A stretch of 64,000 nucleotides of DNA from Branchinecta lynchi (lineage: Eukaryota > Arthropoda > Branchiopoda > Anostraca > Branchinectidae). Where the stretch lies: the NCBI GenBank assembly GCA_023053575.1, contig JAKZAP010000021.1:3307790-3371789 (forward strand), given 5' to 3'. Each line of letters starts with the position of its first letter. The stretch's first letter is position 1. The notes under the pieces were generated by a model, which searched no databases, was not told the origin of the DNA, and saw only the letters and a program-made list of their open reading frames with translations. The position numbers and the translations under genes are program-made. This document shows positions 41,561 to 52,036 of the stretch, piece after piece.

Positions 41561-41995
41561 AGTATCCCACAAAATCGCCGTGTTTGATTGTATCACTGGA
41601 TGTTGCGGAAGACGAAAATTATGTTTTTTCCTATCGGTGAATATAGTTGAATCTGTATATATAGAGCTGAGATGCGCCGGTCACTTTTAAATTTATAACT
41701 CATCCTAGGGATAATCAAATCCTATGTTAGGTTACTACATAGTAACCTAATTACTATTTACGTCACGACAGTATGGTATTCCGACACAATTTGTACGACA
41801 CCAGATATTCCTGAAGCCCTAGGCTAAATGCCTAGGCCGTAGAATCTTCTGTGACGTCACTAAAGATCCGTATCAATGGAGGTATTGTATCCTCAGCGCG
41901 GCGCGTATCTTTTGAGGATTTTTCCACATGTTTGTGTCATCTGTGTCATTACTTCCTGTTTGGGGGCAGCAGTCGGACATGAGCTAGGTAAGGTA

Positions 41996-42570
41996 CTCTT
42001 GTAAGAATGAGCTGAAAGCTGATATGGCACTTGCAATGCAGAGGATGAAAGTGGGAATATTTTGCTGAAAATTATTGTTTGTACTTCAAGAAATTCACTT
42101 GCAAGCAAAACCTCAAAAACGATCATGGCAGCTTGTGAATCATGAATTTGTCGTTTGGTTAAAAAAACGCACCACCCCGTCACAGTGCCCGAACCCGGTC
42201 TGGTTGTGTCACTGATCTAGTTCTTCCGCTTATTCACAAGATTTCCGGTCCCTCCCGCCCCCCCACAGTCATCGAATCTGCACTTAAAACGGGACATTCT
42301 AGACCCGTGGTCTTTCTAAATATAAAGTTTCGTTAAGATCCGATCACCCGTTCCAAATTTATACAGATAGTCGACTATCCCCCCTTCAAAACTAAAAACA
42401 ACATTCCGGCTCCCCTCCCTCTCCCCAGGATGGTAGGGTCGGGCAAGTGACTATTTCCAAGCATGCCAAGTTTCATCGTCCTAGGTCATGGAAGTACCCT
42501 AACTCGCGATCAACCGACGGAAAATTGATCGGTATATGGCACTTGACCGGAAGGCAAGTGCCATACAATC
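41996..42570. repeat. GGCACTTG-family repeat, near-complete
   Basis: Starts 'aatgagctgaaagctgatatggcacttgc' and ends with the hairpin GGCACTTGACCGGAAGG / CAAGTGCC at about 42538-42564. The body matches 1-370. The start and the hairpin share TATGGCACTTG, the subterminal sharing reported for Helentron-like elements. Confidence 0.55.
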
Positions 42571-42731
42571 TGATCTGCTATTATGAATGTGGAGAATTAA
42601 AATAAAAAAATGCTTTTCGTAAAGGACGACCAAGTGCAGCCTCTTTTTTTTCAAGATGTTTCTGTTTCAAATACTTGAATAGAAACCTTCTCTAGACCCT
42701 GCCAGTTGTGTTGTGTTTATGGTAATGTTTT

Positions 42732-42747
42732 GGTCCTTAAAAGGACC
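42732..42747 (-). terminator. Histone 3' stem-loop
   Basis: Minus-strand RNA sequence GGTCCTTTTAAGGACC: a six-base-pair stem with loop TTTA, fitting the metazoan histone consensus GGYYYU-UHUN-ARRRCC and followed by ACCA-type sequence. It lies 33 bases after the H1 stop codon. It is bound by SLBP and directs U7-dependent 3' cleavage in place of polyadenylation. A purine-rich stretch (agagaagg, minus sense, near 42690) may serve as the U7 target. Confidence 0.9.
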
Positions 42748-42780
42748 GTTGGGTTTGAGGTATAGGGATTTGAAGTAAAT

Positions 42781-43401
42781 TTACTTCTTGGCAGCAGCTT
42801 TCTTCGTGACTGGCTTTTTGGCTGCTTTCGGGGTAGCGACGGCCTTCTTGGCAGTTTTGGTCTTCGCGGCGGTCACTTTCGGTTTGACAGTCTTCTTCTC
42901 GGCAACCTTCATTGGCTTGGCTGCTTTCTTAGCGGCAGTCTTCTTGGGGGATGCTGCTTTCTTGGTAGCGGCTGTCTTCTTTGGCTTGGCTACGACTTTC
43001 TTCTCAGTAGCAACTTTCTTCGGCTTGTCGGCCTTCTTCTCGGCTTTGGGCTTCTCAGCTACCTTGAAAGATCCAGTGACACCTGCTCCCTTGCTGTTCT
43101 TCAGAGCTCCATTGGTTAGTCCTCGCTTAAGGGCCATCTTCATGTGGGTGTTCACGACCTTGGCATCGTTGCCGACTTGGAAGTTCGCCATGATGTACTT
43201 AAGGATGGCCTGACGGCTGGAGCCACTGCGTTCTTTCAAGGCAGCGACGGCTTTCACGACCATCTCATTGTACGATGGGTGGGTAGCGGCAACTTTAGGC
43301 TTGGCTGCCTTGGTGACCTTAGTTGGCTTCGGGACTGCTGCCTTCTTCGGTGTCTTCACAGGGGTTGCTGGAACAACTGCGGCTGCTACGTTATCTGCCA
43401 T
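42781..43401 (-). CDS. Linker histone H1
   Basis: Complete intronless gene of 206 codons (ATG 43401, TAA 42781). The N-terminal tail is rich in A, P and K. The globular H15 winged-helix domain runs from about residue 39 to 115: HPSYNEMVVKAVAALKERSG, RQAILKYIMANFQVG, then the GALKNSKGAGVTGSFK end. The C-terminal tail is a long lysine/alanine/proline repeat (KPKK, AAKKAA, SPKK) typical of H1. It compacts nucleosomes by binding linker DNA. The 3' stem-loop indicates replication-dependent expression. No core histone gene is visible within several kilobases on either side, so this is either a solitary H1 locus or one gene of a dispersed family. Confidence 0.96.
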   Translation of the reverse strand: MADNVAAAVVPATPVKTPKKAAVPKPTKVTKAAKPKVAATHPSYNEMVVKAVAALKERSGSSRQAILKYIMANFQVGNDAKVVNTHMKMALKRGLTNGALKNSKGAGVTGSFKVAEKPKAEKKADKPKKVATEKKVVAKPKKTAATKKAASPKKTAAKKAAKPMKVAEKKTVKPKVTAAKTKTAKKAVATPKAAKKPVTKKAAAKK

Positions 43402-43454
43402 CTCTCGTTCTAGATTGCTATCTTAAAATACAGAAACTGACCAAAATGCACAAT

Positions 43455-43540
43455 TTTGGTATACTGAAATTCAAGTTATGTCCGATATTAGTAGGAGCCG
43501 GTTACACTGCACCCGGGTTAGCTTTTGGCGGGAATGTGTT
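43455..43540 (-). promoter_or_regulatory. Candidate H1 promoter elements
   Basis: Upstream of the H1 start on the minus strand: a TATACCAAA TATA-like box about 60 bases before ATG, and TTCCCGCCAAAA (43523-43534), whose complement TTTTGGCGGGAA matches an E2F site, a usual S-phase element. An AACACA word next to it resembles the H1-specific AAACACA box. Position and combination are suggestive; none is tested. Confidence 0.55.
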
Positions 43541-43559
43541 CTTCGATTGAGCGGTGTTG

Positions 43560-44125
43560 CATCTCAAATTTTGTGTTTGTATAGGTTTGAATAAAAATTC
43601 GTGTAAAATCAGGAAAGTAATATTAATCTTCGAAAAACAAATGTTTCTGATAAGAAATATCCGGGCTTTCTGGAGATGTCATAGTTATTGTCATACTTGG
43701 TACTATCGCTCCCTATTTGCTGCATGAAATAAGAACTTCAAAAATCTTTTAACATTCAATCCGGAACGTGTTTTGAAATCGTTAATTGTGCAAAAATTAC
43801 TAGCTTTCTGACAAAATGTATTTTTCTAATAATACACCAGATTACCAGGTTTGCTCCCATACCCTGTTTTTGTCCTATTCACCAGAATTTTGTGTACTAT
43901 GAGCGTTTTAAAAAGTGCTATAAAACACAGCATTTCCCGAATCAATAAAAGCGCGAATCTCAAAAGAAGAATCGAGTAACGAAGAAAGAAGCGAGGGTAT
44001 AACATGCGTGTTGATGGGTATTTCATCTGAGATTTCATACTTAAAGAGACACCATGATTATGAAAGAACGATTTCTGTCGATTAATACCTACAATGTGCT
44101 ATTGTTATTTTGACAGGTTTTATTT
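43560..44125. other. Unassigned stretch upstream of H1
   Basis: AT-rich; the 70-codon minus-strand frame at 43826-44038 has no recognisable motif. Confidence 0.35.
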
Positions 44126-44127
44126 CG

Positions 44128-44540
44128 GGCTTTGTGAAATCGGATAGTCAATTTAAGAACAACAGCCTACCACGAGATCCAAATTTTTTTGTTCGTGTTT
44201 CTGTTATTTTCTGATCTTCTAGTTGAATCTTCTATTTAAATTGATAGCTGGGAAAAATAGTTTGATCCAGGTGTAAAGTAATACTGATCTGGGCTCTACA
44301 TCCTTATTACTTGCAAGTGCAATTGGGTGTTATATCAGGCTTTGTGAAATCGGACAATCAATTTAAGAACTACCGCCTACCGCGAGATCCAAAATATTTT
44401 TTTTTTTGTCGTATTGCTTTTATTTTCTGATCTTCTACTTAAATCTTCTACTGAAATTGATAATTTCGAAACATAGCTTGATCCAGGTATAAAGTAATAC
44501 TCATTGGGAATCTAGTCTACATACTTATTAAGTGCAATTT
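44128..44540 (+). repeat. Tandem duplication, two ~210-bp units
   Basis: Units start 'gctttgtgaaatcgga' at about 44130 and 44340. They share 'atcaatttaagaac', 'ctaccgcgagatcc', 'ttttctgatcttcta', 'gatccaggt-taaagtaatact' and 'tacttattaagtgcaatt'. Unknown function. Confidence 0.8.
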
Positions 44541-44589
44541 AACGTAATTTAAGGAAGGGCAAATTGTGACTTTCCAGTGCTTCCACTAC

Positions 44590-45100
44590 TACCGTCAGCC
44601 CAGGCTGACTGCGAATCATCTATGCAGTGCTCCCACTTTCCAGGATTTATCCTGAAATTCAGGATTTTTTTTTTTTTATCCCGGTAGGATTTTTTTCAGG
44701 ATTTTTGAGAATCCAGCATTTAGCAGGATTCCCTGACTTTTTCAGGAATTTTCTGATATTTTTTACATACTGCAGTAAGAATTAGGTATTTTGGCGAAAA
44801 CGGGTAACCATAGCGAAGCTCTATTTTAGCTATAGCCTATGGCTGTGTTCGACTTTCCGGATTGTGTCCAACTTCTATACCTAATAACAAAAAATGTGGT
44901 TTATTTATCTCATCTGAAAGCTATGCTTCTGAGTATGTCTTCATTTCGGATCGCCAAAAAACACTTTGATGATCAGTGTTTCATTTGACCTGCGGCGCAT
45001 TTTGTAGTATAATTATATTCCCTATATATAAGAAGGGCGTGTCATTTAATTGGCGTTGGAGGTTTTGAATTTCTGAGGTCTTAAACCACCTACAAGCTAT
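44590..45100. repeat. Decayed element related to the interior of the hAT at 9657
   Basis: Starts with 'cagcccaggctgactgcgaatc', a word shared by several MITEs here. It then holds 'gcgcattttgtagtat', 'gtgtcatttaattggcg' and 'gaagctatg' phrases parallel to 11380-11560. Also contains a run of imperfect 'caggattttt' repeats at 44645-44760. Confidence 0.5.
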
Positions 45101-46245
45101 AACTCAAGTTAAATCCAAAAAAAAGAGTGTTAAAAATAATTTGCCTGCGTCCTGGGTGCGGTAGTTAGCGTCGTTGCCGCTGTCTAGCTTCCTTCTTTTG
45201 TCGGTACATTTTCAAGTCCCGTTTAATGACTCCCTCTTTAATGGCAGTCTGAGTATTTACGATGTTTAGTAGTTTAATATTCGGTAGTTATATTGATAAA
45301 TCCTCTAGCTTGCTCTAGCTATAGTCTTAACGACGATCCCTTTAACTAATATGGTTAAAGGGCCGCTCCAGCATTGGTCTTCAGATCTCTTAGAAACACC
45401 ATCTGACCCAGCTGGAAAATATAATTCTATTTTTTATTCCGTAGTCTCAAAAATGAAGACGGTGTGCCGCAAGACAAATTTAGGTGGCAACGCTGGTACT
45501 GTCGGAGTCTGACGGTGTTGCGATTCTCGCCCGCAGAAAGTTTGAATTGCATGCACATGCATCGCCAGAGCACGAAATTTTTCAACTTTCATTGCGCGAT
45601 TTTCAGACTACAGACGTTAGAATGATAAATAAATACATCTAATCCAAGGTAAACACAAGCACGTGAAGATTTCTGTAGGTTGATTTGACCGTTCTTTTTT
45701 CAGAAATGTCCTCAGCTTTAGCCTAGGCTACTTGTAACTTTTCCTGTAGGTATACAGGAAAGCTGTTTTGTAGCTGTTTTTGTTTGTTTGTTTTATAAAC
45801 TCCATTCCAATTCAGCCATTTCTAGACAGATACCGATTATTATTTTGGTAGGTTTGTGATCTGTTAGTCACAGAAGGACAGCCCCACAATGGTATTGTCT
45901 GGGTATTGTTTACAGTGCAAAGAACTGGCATCAGCTGGTACCAGTAGATTTCTTATATTACTGAACCACCAGATGGCACCACTGCCTGGAAGGTTGGAAA
46001 TAAAGGGTATCAAAGTAAGGTAAACAAAGTCCGCGACGATCTTCACAAAAAGTTAATCTGTAGCAGCTCTGAAGTAGCTTTTTTCGCCTGTTCCAGCTGC
46101 CCGCCGTAGTTACTTTTCCAATGTACCCAAATTACCCAAACGTATAGTACAAAAAAGACGTACCATGCAAAATACAATTTAGAAGATTGCCTTTACTAGC
46201 ACCTGATTTGTGTGATATTGGTGTGATAGACTGAGTTATAGCGGT
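45100..46245. other. Unassigned stretch
   Basis: No supported gene. The minus-strand frame at 45864-46046 has no recognisable motif. Confidence 0.35.
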
Positions 46246-46249
46246 GTGA

Positions 46250-47345
46250 TAGCGGAGTTAGTAGTGCCAAAAATTGTCATAAAATACGAAGAAAATAAAA
46301 AAAAATTAACGCTGCTGGCACCGCCCGCTTTGGCCCCTGCAGTTGCCCTCCCCTCCTTGAAACCGACTATAAGCTAGTGGTTGCTTTCATCTTTGTTTGC
46401 TGGTTATGTCGCCTGATTTTTCTTGTTGCAACTTATTCTCTGTGCTGAAGACAGTTTACAGAATTTACAGGTTACTTACCTATCTCGTCTAATATCAACA
46501 TACCAAGTACCAAGGTTACCATGTTTCTTCTTCTGTTTCTTCCCAACCATTCTCTCTGATCATCTTATTAGTCCAAAGACCGGTTGTGCAGGTTTTGCCA
46601 AGATTTTCATAAGTGTATTTTATCTTGTCTAATATCATTATACCGAGTATCATGGTTGCCACGTTTCTTCTCTTTACGTGGCGTATCATGCTGCCAACCA
46701 TTCTCTCTGACCATGTATCGCTGTTTGACTGTGTAGCTCCTCCCACAGGGCGGGGCTTAGCTAAAAACTGTCACTCGTCAACCCTTTGCTTACTAGTGCC
46801 TTACTGCCTTACTTAGTGGAGTTACTAGTGCCAAAAATTGTCATAAAATACGAAGAAAATACAAAAAGTTTAACGCTGGTGGCACCGCCCGCTTTGGCCC
46901 CTGCAGTTGCCCTCCCCTCCTTGAAACCGAATATACGCTAGTGGTTGATTTCATCTTTGTTTGCTGGTTATGTCGCCTGATTTTTCTTGTTCCATTCTCT
47001 CTGATCATCTTATTAGTCCAAAGACCAGTTGTGCAGGTTTTGCCAAGATTTTCATAAGTGTATTTTATCTCGTCTAATATCATTATACCGAGTATTACCG
47101 TTGCCACGTTTCTTCTCTTTACGTGGCGTACCATGCTCCCAACTATTCTCTCTGATCATATGCGAAGACCGGCTGTGCAGGTTTTTCCAAGATTTTCATA
47201 AGTGTATCTTATCTCGTCTATTATCATTACACCGAGTATCACTGTTGCCACGTTTATTCTCTTTACTTGGCGTATCATGCTCCCAACCATTCTCTCTGAT
47301 CATGTTATTGGTCCAAAGACTGATTGTGCAGGTTTTGCCAAGATT
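46250..47345 (+). repeat. Local duplications: 170-bp direct pair and ~145-bp tandem units
   Basis: 46250-46425 and 46812-46990 are near-identical ('tagtgccaaaaattgtcata', 'caccgcccgctttggcccct'), 562 bp apart. Between and after them, units of ~145 bp beginning 'ccaaccattctctctgatca' start at about 46547, 46692, 46991, 47139 and 47283, each with 'gtgcaggttttgccaagatt' and 'acgtttcttctctttacgtgg'. The open frames across this block are repeat products. Confidence 0.85.
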
Positions 47346-47349
47346 GATG

Positions 47350-47690
47350 TTCCTACGGCCCAAGCTGACTGCGAATCATATTTGACGGTGCAAAACGGAT
47401 AAGTCAGCTACATTTTATTCGAGCTATATTTCGGCCCTTCTTGGCAAGGGTCCTCTTCAGCTGACTTATCCGTTTTGCACCGTCAAATATGATATATTTT
47501 GACTATTATATTTTGACGCTTCTATTTCTATTTCGACTATTATATTTTGACGAGCTATATTTTGGCTCTTCTTGGCAAGGGTCCTCTTTACGAGCCTGAA
47601 GAGGACCCTTGCCAAGACGGGCCGAAATATAGCTCGAATAAAATGTAGCTGACTTATCCGTTTTGCACCGTCAAATATAATTTTGCCAAG
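47350..47690. repeat. Cluster of AAAACGGATAAGTCAGCT MITE ends
   Basis: 'acggtgcaaaacggataag' at ~47384 is inverted at ~47465 and again at ~47655. 'ggcaagggtcctctt' appears direct at ~47440 and ~47575 and inverted at ~47605. Fragments of the same family are at 53040-53105, 57555-57665, 58524-58665 and 59060-59100. Confidence 0.75.
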
Positions 47691-47886
47691 ATTGTCGTTA
47701 AGAAGCAAGGGACTTAGCAAGAGGCTAAAAACAGACGAAGCCTTGCGTAACTTTATGCAACTATATCTAAGTATTAATGTAGTCAGCTATCTCAAAACCT
47801 CTTCGCAGCAATACAGTCTGAGCACTGAGGTGTGCTTTAAGTAGTTTTCCTAATCTTTTTGTTCTAAGTTTGATTTTCAATTACAG

Positions 47887-48040
47887 GCGGATGAGATATG
47901 TGGCTTACCGACAGTTTGTCAGGAAGGTTTACCAGTTTCTGGGTCGCAGTATTAGTGCCCTTCCATCCTGCGCCTATAAAGCTATACGAGAGCATTACCC
48001 AGAGTTGGAAGATGAATACACTGGCTTTCTTCATGCCTAA
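47887..48040 (+). CDS. Terminal exon of a P2X7-C-terminal-like protein
   Basis: Acceptor ttttcaattacag at 47886 followed by 51 codons to TAA. The translation RMRYVAYRQFVRKVYQFLGR then SCAYKAIREHYPELEDEYTG resembles the conserved block (YRQ..R..YG.LG, IPSC....IR..FP...G.YTGF) of the cysteine-rich domain first known at the C-terminus of P2X7 receptors and widespread in uncharacterised invertebrate proteins. Upstream exons are not recognisable, and the preceding 400 bp is MITE debris, so this may be an orphan exon or pseudogene. Attribution is from memory of the family pattern. Confidence 0.6.
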
Positions 48041-49008
48041 CAAACCAGCATCATGCTACCTCCATACTGCCAATAAGCCATTCTGAGGACAAAGTGATCC
48101 AGCATTTTTGACAGACAAAATGTGACAAAAGTTTTGTGCCGGCTTCGACAGCAGTTCTTGGACTGCAAGCAGACCAGAATTTATTGACTTTCCGCTCTAC
48201 ATCAGTGAATGACCAAAGCAGTCTCCCTCCAGAATGTGAAGGGAATAAAAAGGTCCTTTGAGCTAAGAGTCCTCAACGGCACAGCGGTCGGCATGTATGA
48301 TGATCAGTGTACGGCTTGCAGTGACATTCAGAACTCCTTGAGCCTTGACCGACATGCTGTTCTGAGAAAGACCATGCTGATGTTTGCAAAGTTCTACAAG
48401 AATACTGCATATCTCTTAATTTGTGAGAGAGCTCTACCAGTTTTATACAGAGTGATGTTTTCTACGGTTGTGTTAACAGTGAAGGCTACATGTGATCACT
48501 TATGAAATGCAGATTGAAATGGGGGTCATGTTTCACCTGAATGACCGCCACAGTTTCTGGCCTACCTTCCTGCCCCATGATACAAATGAATCCAAGAGTG
48601 TTTTTATCTACTTCAAGTGAACATGGGTTCTAGTGAAAGAAATTGTGGTTAAACAAATTATGAAGCTTTGTGGTTCTACTTAAAGGAGATGTTCTTGTGC
48701 TTTCTCGCTGAAGTGAATAACATGGCTATGTGAGCGAAGAGCATGTATCCAATAGAAGAAGTTCCGAAGCTTCGAATTTCTCCTGCCATGAGGAGTGCAC
48801 ATCTAAACTTATAATCAGTTTCCACCAAATTCTTCACACTTATCTGCTGTTGTCAAAACAAACATGCTATTTACAATTCTGAACATCTTATCTTACAAGT
48901 TCCTATATAGCTTTGTAGTTAAAATTTATATATTAAATAATGTTATGGCACATGCCGGAGCACTTGAACTCACGAGCTGAGCCTTTAGGTACATACAGGG
49001 ATACCTTT
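48041..49008. other. Possible 3' UTR of the preceding exon, otherwise unassigned
   Basis: More GC-balanced than its surroundings for ~500 bp. Contains GAATAAAA at ~48240, a possible polyadenylation signal. The 98-codon plus frame at 48209-48505 has no recognisable motif. Confidence 0.35.
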
Positions 49009-49013
49009 ATTAA

Positions 49014-49147
49014 AGTTTAACTGAAAAGGGCTGAGAAAGGACCAATCACTTTTTCACTTAAAGAGGCTCCAAGACCGACGAAAATGCATTACAGAATTGT
49101 TTGTTCAGTTAGATGATACAAAAATATGTTTGCTTTTCGGTTAAAGT
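49014..49147. mobile_element. TTAA-flanked MITE, short copy
   Basis: Ends AGTTTAACTGAAAAG and CTTTTCGGTTAAAGT are flanked by TTAA (49010-49013, 49148-49151), the signature of piggyBac-type insertion. Same family as 62340-62762. Confidence 0.75.
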
Positions 49148-49159
49148 TTAAATAAAAGA

Positions 49160-50505
49160 ATTACAGAAGCTTGGTATTTTTCCGGCAGTTGAAGGATTCC
49201 TCGCACTATATACTCTTTAAATTCCAGTATTTAAAAATGGCTGAATACTTTAAAACTATGCTTGGTTCTAAAAAACTGCCCAGGGTCTTGGTTGTTCCAA
49301 GCCTTTTTGACTGTTGACTTCTAGCAACAAAAGGACAAACATTACATAATGGGTTTTTGTGAGGGAAACAAAGAATATCGCAAACAAGCATGATACATGT
49401 CGAAGATAGCAAGTGTATTGTAAAGTATTGTTGGGGGGTTAAAAATTACTGCAAGGAACTCGTGTTTAAGAATGAGTGGAGAGAGATTACGGAAGTAGGG
49501 TGCAACCTCTGAGCCATTTATCTATTCTACAAAGTCTCTTCAGACTATTTCTTAAATCGTGACTGCTGCTAGTAGTGATGATAATAGTATAGAAGCAGGT
49601 CGTTCTGGTGGCTACATGATGTATAGGTGTCATTTTCATGGTGGCCGTGAACATCCTGAATGTGGTTAATCACTGAGCGAAATAGACGTGGTTTATGATG
49701 CTCCTACGGAAGTCAAAAGTTTTCTTTTAAATTTGAGATTGCTTAAGTAAAAAAAAAAGTAAATAGCAGCAAGAACAAATAAGCCAATATAAACTTCGTC
49801 TTGGGTCCCATGCAGGGATCATGGGCACCCTGACAAAACTGAGTTGAGCTACAGGTACTTGGTGAGCTTTCACTTGATTCCTGTCTACTTCTAGACCTCT
49901 CCAAGATCTTGATAATAGGCTAACCAAAAGACCAACTTCAACCAGAGCCATGGTAACGGATGGAAGTTTGTCTTCTGGTTTGCAAGTCCCACCGCTGCAG
50001 TTAGAAAAGAATGTATTATATAGTGTATAAATAATCCCTGCTGCGAATTGACATGGGCTATCCAAAATATTTTGTGCGGAGTCACCAGGTCATCCCAGTA
50101 AATTTCAATGGACGATCTGGGGTTTTACGGAAAATATATGACATATAATCGAATAATGCCTAAAATGGATATGTGGGCTATGATGCTTTGGCAATGATAT
50201 TTTGGCGCTTCTTGGAAAGTGTCATCAGGCTGTCTGACGTAAGAAGGAGAGGCGTTAATACCCATAATGTGTTTTTTTTTGGGGGGGGATGGGGGGCAAG
50301 ATATTCAGCGACTCGTATGTTGTTTTAAACAACTGTTTTTGAAGGAAAAAAACACCATTTTCAAGAAAAGGAAGGCAGTTTTGAAAACAAAGAAAGCCTG
50401 TTGTTATGAAGAAAAATTGACGGATTTTAAGCTTTTCATGAGAAAAAACCCAACAAAAATCAACCAACTCAACAATCACAGATCATGAAGTATCAACAAC
50501 ACAAA
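49160..50505. other. Unassigned stretch
   Basis: Holds overlapping minus-strand open frames at 49727-50085 without recognisable domains, and a T/G tract at 50270-50290. I cannot support a gene here. Confidence 0.35.
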
Positions 50506-50509
50506 GAAA

Positions 50510-51060
50510 GATGGAAAGAGTAAAATGGGACGTTTTAAGTAAGGAAGAGTCGAACGCTGGCCCTTAACCACAAAGTTGACAGAGACCAGTGACATAAAAT
50601 AAAACACCAGTATCCACACAACCCTGTTACAAAGGAGCCACGACAATGAGAAGGACAATAAGGTAATATATGTGTATCTTAACATCGGAAGTATTTCTTA
50701 GGATTCAGCTTACGATTCTCATGTAAAAGAAAAATTTGAGTAAGTGAGAATACAATACAATACCTGCTAGAAGTACTCCCCCACCCTACATATGACCTAA
50801 ATACTACACAACATAAATCTCAGATTATTTATAACAACATATAGCATGCACACATCATAACAAAGTGTTAACCATGGAGAGAAAGGTGGGAAGAGCAAAA
50901 AGGGATGTTTAGGTAAGGAAGTGTCGGACGCTGGCCCTTAACCACAAAGTTGAGAGAGACCGGTGACATAAATAATAACACCAATATCCGCACAACCCCG
51001 TAACAAAGGAGACAGGACAATGAGAAGGGGGATAAGGTATAATATGTGCCACGGTTGCAG
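50510..51060 (+). repeat. ~175-bp direct duplication downstream of the THAP exon
   Basis: 50515-50690 and 50880-51055 share 'cgctggcccttaaccacaaa', 'agagaccagtgacataaa' (or ccggtg) and 'aggacaataaggtataata'. In the sense of the THAP exon they lie in its downstream intron. Confidence 0.8.
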
Positions 51061-51116
51061 GACAATTACAGTATCATAGCATGCAAGGGACAAAACAGTA
51101 ATAATTATCCTCTTAC

Positions 51117-51397
51117 CTGTAGACTTCTTGAAAGTCAACAGAAAAAGATATCAGTGCCTGGTTGACATGGTGCCTCCTTATAAACCGAGGCACAGCATCA
51201 CATTCTGAGTCTGATGTCACCGGTGCTATTATTCTCAATAAACTAGGGCTCTGGAGGATCTGACTTAAGTGAACTGATGGAACGGCAAAGTAATCTAGTC
51301 TATTTCGACATTCACCCCTGTACGTTACAACTGTTTTAATGTACTTGGAATCAAAATGCTGCTCACACATGAAACCAGAAGAACTGAATTTATATGC
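51117..51397 (-). CDS. Exon encoding the C-terminal half of a THAP-type zinc finger
   Basis: Acceptor tttgttttgtctcag|GCATAT and donor TCTACAG|gtaaga; 281 bp open in one frame. The peptide has CEQHFDSKYI, then YRGECRNRL and AVPSVHL. This fits the second half of a THAP domain: the CxxH pair of the C2CH zinc site followed by the closing AVP motif. THAP domains are DNA-binding modules of transcriptional regulators and P-element-type transposases. The first-half exon with the N-terminal C-x(2-4)-C was not found within 600 bp upstream. The protein beyond AVPSVHL is unrecognised. Host gene or domesticated transposase cannot be decided. Confidence 0.68.
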
Positions 51398-51409
51398 CTG
51401 AGACAAAAC

Positions 51410-52030
51410 AAAGGTGGGATTTTCTTGTCTCTCAAAACTCTCATGATTTAAATTTCGCCAAATTCTGCAGTTCCGGAAACTTTAAGTATGCTTTATTTTC
51501 AGTCTTAGTGGATTTAACTTCACAATAAGGATAGCAGCAGTTTATTTTAGAAGTCATTGTTACTTCTTAAAATTGCGGGGGAGTATCAGAGTTCTACTGA
51601 TCTCCTTTCTTGTGCATTTCAATACTTCTTCTTCTTCTTCCAGCGAACAATTTGATGAATGCGTTGGCAAAGAAGCATACAGGTAAAGCAAGACTACATC
51701 ACGCGGGAATCTCACTTAAGACCCGTTCACACCTGCGGGTAATTCATGGGGGAGCAGTCCCTATGCAGTCCTGAAGTAACCCGACTGAATCCAGAAACAT
51801 TACAGACAGTTTTATACTGATACAGACGAGTTATTTAAGAAATTCAATCGGGTTTACCATCCGTTTTAATGGAATTGCGGCCCTTTAAAGTACATATTTC
51901 ATTTCCTTCAGTTATCTTTAAGCGAAGATCCGGAAGCGTCATCACGACATCAGTGATAAATCTGATGCGTACGCGTCGACGCAACGCAAGAATAGAGCTT
52001 GGTTCTATTCTTGCGATGCGTTTAATTTCT
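51410..52030. repeat. Mixed stretch with GCGTCGACGC-type repeat
   Basis: 51960-52030 repeats the 'gatgcgta-gcgtcgacgcaa' and 'cgcaagaat-gag-ttggttct' words of 12300-12370, so a fragment of that foldback family lies here. A TTC/CTT tract is at 51627-51640. The rest is unassigned. Confidence 0.5.
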
Positions 52031-52036
52031 CTGGGA

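Noticed and set aside
42788..43213. 141-codon plus-strand open frame opposite histone H1
   Set aside because: It is the antisense shadow of the lysine/alanine-rich H1 tail; no independent motif or signal.
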